A stretch of DNA of 64,000 nt, from NCBI GenBank assembly GCA_014904985.1, contig MU128992.1, forward strand, positions 1-64,000, written 5' to 3'. The stretch is from Hydnum rufescens UP504 (taxonomy: Eukaryota > Basidiomycota > Agaricomycetes > Cantharellales > Hydnaceae). Both the position numbers and the translations under genes were made by a program. Under the pieces are notes generated by a model. The model searched no databases, was not told where the DNA came from, and was given only the letters and a program-made list of their open reading frames with translations. Positions 47,540-57,882 of the stretch are shown piece by piece; the first letter of the stretch is position 1; every line of letters begins with the position of its first letter.

Positions 47540-48020
47540 TAGTGTTACCACGACTTGCGGCTTGAGCCGACTCAAGTCGCAAGTCGAGTCACTCGGAGTC
47601 GCGCCGAGCCGTTTGCAAGTCGAGTCGCAGGAGTCGGTTCGAACCGGCTCCGAGTCACAAAATTACCAGTAACATAGACAGTGTAGGCTCTATTCATATA
47701 TGACTCTATGCTCAAAATCAACCTCAATGGTGGTGTAAAGCCTGATTTTTACATTGTGAGAACGAAAAAAATTGGTCGGACTCCTCCTCACCTGTCACAT
47801 GTTCCGGAGTTTTCCGAGGCACATGTGACAGATGTGGGCCCGGCTATTGGATAAGCAGCTGGAATTGCCATATATGGCCATATGGAAAGTACCGACGACT
47901 CAAGTCGACTCAAGTCACAACTTGCGACTCGGAGTCGGCAGAAGTCGCAAGTCACAAGGAGTCGCCGGGAGTTGCCTGAAGTCGAGTCAAGCCGCGCCAA
48001 GCCGCGCCGTGGCAACACTA
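47540..48020. mobile_element. hAT-type MITE, 481 bp, with 8-bp target duplication
   Basis: Ends TAGTGTTACCACG and CGTGGCAACACTA (inverted, one mismatch). The flanks CGGACAGA (47532-47539 and 48021-48028) are a perfect 8-bp duplication. The empty site is visible in segment A (ACGGACAGAACAAGCC near 6060). The interior is rich in inverted and direct AAGTCG/CGACTT motifs, the kind of subterminal sites bound by hAT transposases. No coding capacity. Confidence 0.9.
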
Positions 48021-48269
48021 CGGACAGAATATGCTAGGTGACAGCGTTGCTGAGAAGGCGTTAGCGTTACTTTGCATACAAAAGTAGCGGCTACTGGGAT
48101 CCGTTGGTCGCAGAAGTGGTGAATCTCTGATGACGGGCACAGCCTCTACCGATGCAATGTGGGTGGAGTATGTATTCGGATGTTATAAAGGGATGTAAAC
48201 ATCCTTATCCTAACCGCCAAGCCCAACACCCTAACAGCACGCACTGAACAATCATTTCTCTCTTTCTTC

Positions 48270-48850
48270 ATGGCTGCACTCGCACTCTCTGTTCCTCTCG
48301 CGCGCATCACCTCTGCAAAGACAACAATGACAATCAAAGGACAACGGCGCTCCACTGCTTCTAAACACAGACGAGGTGTGCCAGTTCACTGTTGCGGACA
48401 GCCATCCTCCCGCAGAAGCTAATGCACATCCATATAGCGTCAGACGTGTCTCTGTCCGCCAGCCGTCCTATATTCTCACGGCCGGAACATACAACACGGC
48501 CACAAACATGTTGGCCGACGCGTACCCCGACTTCATCACCCGACGTCCTCGCGTCTGTTCCGATGCCCATCCCGGCACTGATAGACGCCCTGACGATCCT
48601 TCTCGATCCGAGGTACCTTCGGAAGGTAGCCAGCCACAACGGCGAAAACGATGGGGTCTGCCATCGTGGAGGCTATTGCCCGAGAAGCTGCTGCATTTCG
48701 ATCCGTCCAAAGACCCTAGGTGTGTGTTCCTTGTCTAGGACGTCTGCGTTCACTAACCAAATGGGAATAATCCATGCAGGCTGTTGACACTCTGAACCAT
48801 CGTGCGGAGGACGGATGATTTTGATTTGTTTCTGCTAGTTACCCTTGTAT
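48270..48850 (+). pseudogene. Fus1-type 5' exon relic, segment D
   Basis: Starts MAALALSVPLARITSA at 48270 and keeps the same 60-nt intron (48720-48779). As in segment A there is no transmembrane-SH3 exon downstream. Confidence 0.5.
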
Positions 48851-48984
48851 TATTCTACACCCACACATACCCAACTTTGTACCTCCCCCAATACTTGCTC
48901 TGTGAATAATGGTAATCCTGTGCCAGTCGAGATTTGGGGGGATTGCACGTGGCCTCGGTATATTCCAAGTACGCGTCGTTAAGC

Positions 48985-49842
48985 TTTATAAGGATGACAA
49001 CAAAGTGGGCTTTCACTTTTCCAACCACGTCCAGTGAACTATGGAGCAAGTTAGTTCATAATACTGGCACTAAATCTATTATTCGCGTTGTCTTCGATTT
49101 TGCAGGAACTCATCTCTCCAGAGCAAGAGCGTGCCATTCCTAAAGACTAACCACCTTCGTCGGCTGCTTGTTCAAAGATGACATTGTGCTTGTCGCTGGT
49201 ATGCTAGCTACAGAAGGGCCCATCGTTCCAGATGAGAACCGCGAAAAGGCAAGTGCCCAAGTTTGGCGTACTACCACGTTGAACTTTGACTATTTCGCCT
49301 CCTTCCATAAATTCGGTTATTTAGATCTCTTCTGTCACTGAAAATATTCTATGTTGTGCGGCTGGCACAGCTGCCGACACGGAATTCACAACCACACTCA
49401 TTTCCTCCAATATATGGAACCGCATGCTGGCCCAAGTCGCGCGTCGTAATGGGCACGACGATACTGAGGCAATATCCCTTCCGGTTCGTCACCTTCCTTA
49501 ATATGACTATACACTTGTTTCTTGTGTGGCGCTCAGGACATGCTGACCGGTTGTTTACTGCCGTTGCCTTTTTTCCAGACATCAGGGCGCCATTGGTGCA
49601 GCTCTAGTCCTTGCGGAGTCGAATCGACACGCGCACATCTCTTCACCTCACGGGAGCAGAGATAAATTGTTATGTGGCACAATGGGATCTGGAAGCCTTG
49701 CTGCCATGGCCGTCTTTGAAAGTCGATACTCGATAGCAGGGAGACCTCCACGTCAGTTCCTCAGTCTCACATCTACGCGTCCTGCGCGTAGAATATCTTA
49801 CGTATATACCTAATCGTGCTGATCTAACGGGAAAGCGCGATA
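48985..49842 (+). pseudogene. PUP1: Proteasome beta-2 (PUP1 type) relic, segment D
   Basis: Contains FHFSNH (49015), SRA...CHS (49110-49140), TEGPIVPDENREK (about 49210-49255), CGAGTAADTEFTT-like core (49360), [14 protein letters not shown] (49683) and stops before the last exon, which lies inverted in the spacer at 50394. Frames are shifted in several places. Confidence 0.75.
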
Positions 49843-49855
49843 AACCCCCCTAAGA

Positions 49856-50200
49856 ATCAGCCTATGAAGTTCTCGGAGATTAAAAAGTCATTATCATGTC
49901 GGCTTTACAGATCATTCAGACATTATGACAGTGTAACTGGGCCGGAAAAAAATGGTAGAACCTGTGAAGGGAGAGCATGATCCTCGCATTGTTCAGCCAC
50001 GGGATGAACCGTCATAGTGACCTAGGTGTTGAAATTGGAGGGAGATGTTTGGCACACGATACGGCAGCGCGTTGTGAACTCGCGAGACACATCCTAGCGC
50101 GTGACCGGTGAGATACTTTGTGCAATTGTGTTGCAGTCGAGAAGGTTGGGAGGCCACATCACTCAACTTTACCAGATGAACTTGCACGCACTTTCCATGG
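49856..50200 (-). pseudogene. GH5 3' fragment, segment C (inverted)
   Basis: Reverse complement matches 8080-8385: NCTKYLTG, HYDGSS and a following stretch ending near the junction at 49856. The last GH5 exons present in segment A are absent here, so the copy breaks off inside the fragment. Confidence 0.6.
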
Positions 50201-50214
50201 TCTAGGCCGTCGTC

Positions 50215-51215
50215 CTCAGCCAGAATTTGTACCGCTTCTCCTCGGCACCCCGCTCGTTGGGCGTCATATAACTTCGCAACATGGTCGTACCCTCCGCAGT
50301 GATAGCGCACACGCCTACGTTCGAGCCAGAAGCCGAGATCGCTGAAGACACCGGCGAAAATGGCCCCAATCAGGAGATTTATCGCGCTTTCCACCTAGAA
50401 AGCTAAGATTACGTATATACGTAAGGTGCTCTATGCGCAGGGTGGGTAGATAGGAGATTAAGGAACTCACCTCACCTCGAGGTATCTCTGCTATAAACTT
50501 TCGAATACGGCTATGGTAGCAAGACTTCCAGATCCCATTGTGACACGTAGCGTTTTATCTCTGCTCATGTGAGGTGCTATACTGAACGGATGTGCGCCTG
50601 TCGATTCAACGCCGCCGAGGACTAGAGCGGCCCCAATAGCGCCCTGATGTCAGAAAAAAAACAATGGCGGTAAACAACTGGTCAGCATGTCCTGAGCGCC
50701 GGACAAGAAACAGGTGAGCAGCTATATTAGGGAAGGTGACGAACCCGGAGAAATATTACCTAAGCATTGTCATGGTCGTTACGACGCGTAACTTGCGCCT
50801 GCACGCAGTTCCATATTAGAGATAAGTGCTGTTGTAAATTCCGTATCAGCGGCTGTGCTAGCCCTGCAACATCGGATACTTTCAGCGATATAGTAAATCT
50901 GAATAAACGAATCCACGGAAAGAGGGGAGAAATAGTGATTATTGTCCAAGTAGTACGTCAGACTTGAGCACTTGCCTTTTCGCAGTTCTTATCCGGGCCC
51001 CTCGTGACTCGCGTATCAGTGCCCAGCAACAGTACCGTCTTTGAACAAACAGCCGAAGATGGTTGTTCACGTGCTCATGACCCTTAGGAATGGCACGCCC
51101 TTACTCTGGAGAAATGAGTTCCTGTGAGATCGAATGCAGCACGAATGATGGATTTGGTGAGTATAAAGCGACCCGCTATAGGCGCTTCACCGGAGGTGGT
51201 TGGAAAAGTCAAAAG
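50215..51215 (-). pseudogene. PUP1: Proteasome beta-2 (PUP1 type) relic, segment C (inverted)
   Basis: The minus strand carries the same order of pieces as 6985-8015. It keeps SKGVPFL in frame, where copy A has lost one G, and shares the TGA before the Thr-Thr of the mature N-terminus. The C-terminal part reads IFAGVFSDLGFW (about 50365-50330). Confidence 0.75.
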
Positions 51216-52280
51216 CTAAGGTGAATACTGTACTCATCAAAAGTGTAACAATCTCCCACGGCCAAACTGAATTAGATCAAATACCATCTAATTCAGCCAC
51301 CAATTCAGTTGGGCCCAAATGTGACGTGACAAATTGTTATACTTATGATGAGTACAGTAGACGCGTACCCGGAATGTACCGAGGCCACGTGCAATCCCCC
51401 TAATCAAAGCAAACGCTTGAAGGGGATTACTATTATTCACAGGGAGAGTATTGGAGGAGATACAGGATGGGTATATGTAGGTGTAGAATAATGCAAGAAT
51501 AACAGAAACGAATCAGAGGCATCGATCTTTGACACCCTGGTTCAAAGCGCCAACAGCCTGCATGGATCATTCCCATTGGGTCAGTGAACTTGGACGTTCC
51601 AGACAAGGAACACATACCTAGGGTCTTTGGACGGATCGAAATACAGCAGCTTCTCGGGCAATAGCCTCCACGATGACAGACCCCACCGTTTTCGCCGTTG
51701 TGGCTGGCTCCCCAAAGGTACTTCGGATCGAGACCGATCGTCAGGGGCATCCGTCAGTGTTGCAGTGGGTACCGGAACAGGCACGAGGACGGGGAGTGGA
51801 AAAGTGGGAGTACGCGTCGGCGAAGGTGTTCGTGGCCGTGTTCTGTGGTCCGCCTGTGAGAATATAGGATGGGTGGCGGACAGAGACACGTCTGACGCTA
51901 TATGGATGCACATTAGCTTCTAGCGAGTGGCTTGCTGTCTGAAACAGTGAAGTGGCCCACCTCGCCGGTGTTTAGGAGCAGTGGAGCGCCGTTGTCCTTT
52001 GATCGTCGTTGTTGTCTTTGCAGAGGTGATGCACGCGAGAGGAATAGAAAGTGCGAGTGTGGCCACGAAAATGGAGAAACGTGGTTCAGTGCGTGCTGTT
52101 AGGGTTTGGCGGTTAGGACAAGGATGTTTACATCCCTTTATAACATCCGGATACATACTCCACGCACTGGACATATGGCATCGGTAGAGGCTGTGCCCGT
52201 CATTAAAGATTCACCACACCAACATAGTGTTGGAATTGGGGATGGGCGAGCTCTAACGCTCATCGCCTAGTCAGCGTATC
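50378..52280 (-). repeat. Right arm of the large inverted repeat (segment C distal part)
   Basis: Partner of 48030-49842; lacks the hAT MITE found upstream of the left arm. Together the arms and spacer form a palindrome-like structure of about 4.2 kb. Confidence 0.8.
51540..52070 (-). pseudogene. Fus1-type 5' exon relic, segment C (inverted)
   Basis: Minus-strand copy of 6278-6850 with the same 60-nt intron (51617-51558, GTATGT...ATGCAG). The start codon equivalent has changed (GTGGCC where the others have ATGGCT) and frames are broken. Confidence 0.5.
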
Positions 52281-53386
52281 GTTCTAGATAGTTTCTCGGG
52301 ATGTACTGAAGTTCCCTCAAGTGTTTGCTTGAGCTCTGAACAAATGCTCTATCTTTCTCCTCGTTGTGCGAATATAAGAGTACCAAGGCAGCTAACGCAG
52401 GGCAATAAATTAATGCAAGACCCTACATTACAAATTGACTGCCCCAAGGCCGCCTTGCCACGAAGTGCCCTGCACCTTTCAAGGCCTCAGGTCCCAAGCC
52501 GATCCATATATCCAGTGGGGTCGTGTAAGATAATCACGCTCCATCCGTGTGGGTACAACACAAAGAGTTACAAATTTAGATGAACCTTTCTCCCCCTCGA
52601 CTCCCAGCCCGCATACATATATATGCAATGGTCGGCATAACCTGATGCCGTGTCCCTAATACGTTGGTGACGACTGATATCGCCTTCGCGTATAGATCGG
52701 GTGAGGGAACACCATCTTCCATTTGACACCCATCTGATGCCAGGACTCGTATGGGGGGCGAAGCGGATGATAACCAGCCATCACTTTTCATAATGGCATT
52801 AGTTCCTGAACGGTCCATAGAGGCGACGAACGCCCCCCCAAAAGAGATCCACTAAGGGGTCTGTGAATTCTGTTGATTCTTTATCGCACGCTCCCGTTCA
52901 CAGGAAATTGTCCTACAAGTTGTGGTACCATTGCCTCCATTACCTGCTGCCGAAAATAAGTCGTGTGATCGGCGAATGGAATGCGAAAGGATGGTCGGGC
53001 TGGGGGATTTCATGGGCGATGAAGTGGCCGATGAGAGTGGCATGATCGTCATTTTTAAATTGGTGCTGAGTAGGGGAGGTCGAGAGAACCGTGGCTAAGC
53101 GATTATTCTGACCCACGGATATGTGACATTACGAGATGGTGAATTGGCTTCACAGAGCATGTAACTGACACGTTCAGTGTGAGGCGCCGGAACGGGGGCG
53201 ACAACGGAATATGCCGGGCAGGCGCCGAGATTCGTGCATCCAAGGCATACACATCTTAGAGCCCATCTCTCCGTTCACACCAGTGTGATAGACCGATTGA
53301 ACGCTGCCTCGTATCTCCAGCCTTGCACTTCACGAGCGAATCGTTCCAGCCGATCTTTCCAAGGGGGCCCACCCTTGTTGACTACG
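52281..53386 (+). other. Upstream region of NACHT-WD40 copy C
   Basis: Corresponds to the reverse complement of 4805-6060. It should contain the promoter of copy C. A plus-strand reading VVPLPPLPAAENKS...DFMGDEVADESG (52915-53040) is conserved with copy A and could be an upstream exon; I do not recognise it. Confidence 0.4.
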
Positions 53387-56300
53387 ATGCAACACCGTAT
53401 CTCTATCAGTGAATTGTTTTTTAATCTCGCCTCCCGGTCCTCATCCTCACCCGTCCTTTCCCTTAGCTACTGGTCCTGGGGGTCATGCGATAGGCGGCGG
53501 TACTGGCGGTCGTGCAGGAGATGTTCATTTCCATAACGGTAATAGTCAATCCATTCCTCCCTTGGAATCTTTGTCTATAATCAATGTTCTTCCAGATGGG
53601 ACATCGCTTTTAATGACTCTTCCTCGCGCTCTATATGCGGCTCACGACTCTGTTCGCGAGGACGCTCCATCGTCATGTCTCGAGGGCACACGTGTTGCTG
53701 TATTGAAGGAAATTCTGACGTGGTCAGAGAGCGCAAACAGCGAAAGGCCACCTATATACTGGCTCAACGGACTCGCTGGCATCGGGAAGTCCACTATCGC
53801 GAAAACCGTCGCAGACCAAGCGCAAGAGAAAGGCATCCTAGGCGCTACTTTCTTCTTTTCACGGAGCGACAAACCGTTGCGGGATCCGGGCCTCGTACTA
53901 CCGACCCTCGCTTTCCAACTCGCTCAATCGGACAATATGTTCATGGAAGCCATCGTGGATGCCCTAAAACAAGATCCGGGAGTAGGGCAACGGGGACTTT
54001 TGTCTCAGCTTCAAGGATTAATCCTAACCCCCCTACTCACTATCAATCCCTGTCAGAAGCCAATACTTCTCATCCTTGATGCCCTCGACGAGTGCGAGGA
54101 AAAGGGTGCGGCTGAAATTTTGCAACTTATGTTTGCACACATCGCCCGAATACCTTTCCTGCGCATCTTAATCACAAGCCGTCCGCAACCTCACCTGTTC
54201 TCCGTGTTCAACAAAGCCCCTAACCTCATGAAGACGGCTCTTCACGATATCGACGCATCGGTCGTTCAGCAAGACATCCGCTTTTACATCTCCACCGAAT
54301 TGGCCAAAATTCCAAGGAAACTTGATCTTGAGATGCCTACTGATTGGGCGACGGAGGTGGAGAAGAACACCCTAGTAGAGAAGTCTGGAAAGTTATTTAT
54401 TTATGCAGCGACAGCGATCCGCTTCATTGGGGACGATCGTGTGCGAGATCCTGAAACACATCTAAGGCTTATACTTCATGCGCAGTCCCTGCGAGAAGCC
54501 GGAGCGACGCCGTATTCGCAGCTGGACAACCTATACATGGAAGTGCTTCGCAACTCGCTTTCTCCATTGAATCGTCGAGAGATCCTGAAGCGGCTTCAAA
54601 TTGTCGTGGGGAGCATCGTGCTATTGCGCGAGCCCCTCCCACTCCATTCGTTGGCTAACTTTGTCCAGTACGGAATACACATCGTTGAGGGTAGTCTACA
54701 TCATCTTCACTCAGTCATCGTCCCCCCTTCTGATATTCACGAAGCCCCTCGTATCTACCACCCTTCATTTATCGAATTTATTACTGATCCTTCGCGATGC
54801 ACCATGACCGAGTTCGTGATCGTTGCCGTGCCGGAGCAGGAACTACGCCATGCTATCCGTTGCTTCGAACTCATGGCGATACATCTCAAGCGGGATGTTG
54901 CTGGGATCTCGGATCCGTCGCTGCTGAACAGGGACGTAGAAGGTTTTGAGGAGAAAGTGAGAGAGGCACTGTCACCGGAGGTTCAGTATGCATGCCGGTA
55001 CTGGGTATCCCATCTATCGCGCGTGGAGGTTGGGGAGGCGAGAATAATGGAGGCACTGGAGGTGTTCTCGATGCGGTCTATTTTATGGTGGTTCGAGGCA
55101 ATGAGTTTGCTTGGGAGTGTCTCGAATGCTGTAGGCTTGATCGAAGAGGCGCACCACTGGGCGGTATGTGTATTCCTTATCCATCTCCGGCGAAGTGACT
55201 GAATGGGGAGTGATTGTAATGATAGAATATCTCGAAAAGCAAGGAAATTGTTGTAAGAATCCTGTCCGACTCCCGTCGATTCATTCTGGCACATGGGGAA
55301 ATGATAAGAGCAAGTGCACTGTATGTGTATCACTCTGCGCTGCCTTTCACACCGCACAACACTGTGCTGTACAAAACATATGGTGGAAATGGAAAGGATT
55401 CTGTTAAGGTTCTCCAAGGTGTTGGGTCTGAATGGCCACAGAACCTGAGTACTTTACGTGGCTGCTCTATCCTGATTGAAACTATTGCATTTTCACCAGA
55501 TGGATTGCTCCTGGTATCAGGCTCTGATTATGTCACTGTAGAATTGTGGGACCCCATATCTGCTACATCCATTGCAAAGCTGGAAGGCCATTCTGGTTCA
55601 GTTACCACTGCTGCATTTTCACCTGATGGATTGTGCCTGGCATCAGGCTCCTGTGATTGTACTGTACAATTGTGGGATCCCATATCTGGTGCATCCATTG
55701 CAAAGCTGGAAGGCCATTCTGGTGGGGTCACCTCTGTTGCATTTTCACCTGATGGATTGTACCTGGCATCAGGCTCTAATGATCATACAATATGGTTGTG
55801 GGATCCCATATCTGGTGCATCCATTGCAAAGCTGGAAGGCCATTCTGGTGTGGTTACCACTGTTGCATTTTCCCCTGATGGATTGTGCTTGGCATCAGGC
55901 TCTAAGGATCATACTGTACAATTGTGGGATCCTATGTCTGCATCCACTGTAAAACTAGAAGGCCATTCTGATCAGGTTACAAGCATTGCATTTTCACCCA
56001 ATGGATTGTGCCTGGCATCAGGCTCTCATGATCATACTGTACAGTTGTGGGATCCCATGTCTGGTGTATCCATTGCAAAACTAGAAGGCCATTCTGATTG
56101 GGTTACAACCATTGTATTTTCACCCAATGGATTGTGCCTGGCATCAGGCTCTCATGATTATACTGTGCAACTGTGGGATCCCATATCTGGCACCTCCATT
56201 GCAACACTGGAAGGCCATTCTGGTCAGGTTAACACTGTAGCCTTCTCACCTGATGGATTGTGCCTGGCATCAGGCTCCACTGATTCTACTGTACAATTGT

Positions 56301-57622
56301 GGGATCCCATATCTGGCACATCCATTGCAAAGCTGGAAAGTGATTCTAATTCAGTTAGCATGATTGCATTTTCACCTGATGGATTGCACTTGGCATCAGG
56401 CTCTGATGATGGTGCTGTACGATTGTGGGATCCTATATCCACTACATCCCTCACAAAACTTGAAGGCCATTCTGATCATGTTACAGCCATTGCATTTTCA
56501 TCTGATGGATTGTGGCTGGCATCAGGCTCCTGGGATGAGACTGTACAATTGTGGGATCCCATATCTGGTGCATCCATTGCAACACTGGAAGGCCATTCTG
56601 GTGTGGTTGAGACTGTTGCATTTTCACCCAATGGACAGTGCCTGGCATCAGGCTCCAGTGATCATACTGTAGAATTGTGGGATCCCATATGTGGCACATC
56701 CATTGCAACACTGGAAGGCCATTCTGATCAGGTTACAAGTGTTGCATTTTCACCTGATGGATTGTGCCTAGCATCAGCCTCCAATGATTACACTATACAA
56801 TTGTGGGATCCCATATCTGGTGCATTCATTGCTAAACTGGAAGGCCATTCTCATTGGGTTACCACCATTGCCTTTTCACCCAGTGGATTGTGCCTGGCAT
56901 CAGGCTCTCATGATCATACTGTACAATTGTGGGATCCCATATCTGGTGCATCCATTGCAAAGCTGGAAGGCCATTCTGATGGGGTCACCACTGTTGCATT
57001 TTCACCTGATGGATTGTGGCTGGCCTCAGGCTCCTGGGATCATACTGTACAGTTGTGGGATCCCATTTCTGGTGCATCCATTGCAAAACTGGAAGGCCAT
57101 TCTAAGGAGGTTTGCAACCTCAAATTTAGTTTTGATGCTTGTACTCTGGTTTCAAGCTCAAAGATGGAGACCTTCATTTGGGACTTGACTTCCCAACCCC
57201 CCCATCATCTAGCCTCCAGATCACCCCTAGCAACCCCTGCACACTTTGGGGGCATGACTGCACCCATTTGGTCTCTTGAAGGCCAGTGGATACAAGGGAT
57301 ACAGCAAGAAGATGGCCATGCTAGAAAAATATGTTACATCCCACCACATCATATCCCTGGAACCAACATTGTTGCTTCAAGTCAACCAACACACTCTCAG
57401 CTTGCAGTTGGATGTGCTGATGGTTGTGTGATCATTCTTGATGTTCCACATCATCTGTTTGCTCAGCACTTCATTGAAGACCTAGTTGATACCTGGCCAT
57501 TACCTTCTGTTGCAACCCCTTTTTCACCTCTCCCAAACCATGAGATCCCACTCATGAACCATGATACCCCTTCTATGTATGGTGCCCCACCTCTCTGTTA
57601 TGAGTCATACTTGCAACCTTGA
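53387..57622 (+). CDS. NACHT-WD40 (NLR-like) protein, copy C
   Basis: Exons 53387-53408, 53467-55163 and 55226-57622 give a continuous frame of 1,371 codons plus stop. Introns are 53409-53466 (GTGAAT...CTTAG, phase 1) and 55164-55225 (GTATGT...GATAG, phase 0). Parts in order: Gly-rich linker; NACHT with Walker A GLAGIGKS (about 53775) and Walker B LILDALDECEEKG (about 54070); helical middle region; 14 WD40 repeats (about 55440-57180); C-terminal tail with PPHHIPGTNIVASSQPTHSQ. The WD40 repeats are more alike to one another than in copies A and B. The last residues (CYESYLQP) are encoded by the first bases of an LTR-like sequence starting at 57596. Role by family: STAND-type intracellular sensor; ligand unknown. 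Confidence 0.88.
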
Positions 57623-57740
57623 TCATGTACACAAGATTAAGGCAACTATCCCACAATCACATGACATCACCCCCTTGACCCATCACACAACCTTCACCCT
57701 GACCACTCATCCCTCTCCATATATCCTCCACATACACACT
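57596..57740 (+). mobile_element. Truncated LTR-like sequence (family L1) at the 3' end of copy C
   Basis: Starts TGTTATGAGTCATACTTGCA, like the L1 LTR start at 10068, and keeps the CACATGACATCA block before diverging. It supplies the final codons and stop of the upstream NACHT-WD40 gene. Confidence 0.6.
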
Positions 57741-57882
57741 ATAGAAGAAGGGTTGGGAGGTCTGATGATGGTCAAATTGAGATCTGGTTCAGCCAGTGTG
57801 TAGATGGGAGACTGTATTTCTGTGGTTATTTGTTGGGTTGGTTCACTTCAATGGTTGATCACTCTCTGGAAAGATGTGTATG

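Larger units (their letters stand above)
48030..49842 (+). repeat. Left arm of a large inverted repeat (segment D)
   Basis: Matches the reverse complement of 50378-52280 and also segment A (about 6060-7855). The inner ends are GAAAGCGCGATAAA (49829-49842) and TTTATCGCGCTTTC (50378-50391), leaving a spacer of about 535 bp. The arms are diverged by substitutions and small indels. Confidence 0.8.

Noticed and set aside
53409..53466. Starting NACHT-WD40 copy C at the GTG of 53409 (and the equivalents in copies A and B)
   Set aside because: GTG is not a normal eukaryotic start, and the segment has a donor, a pyrimidine tract and a CTTAG acceptor that keep the frame from the upstream ATG, so it is an intron.
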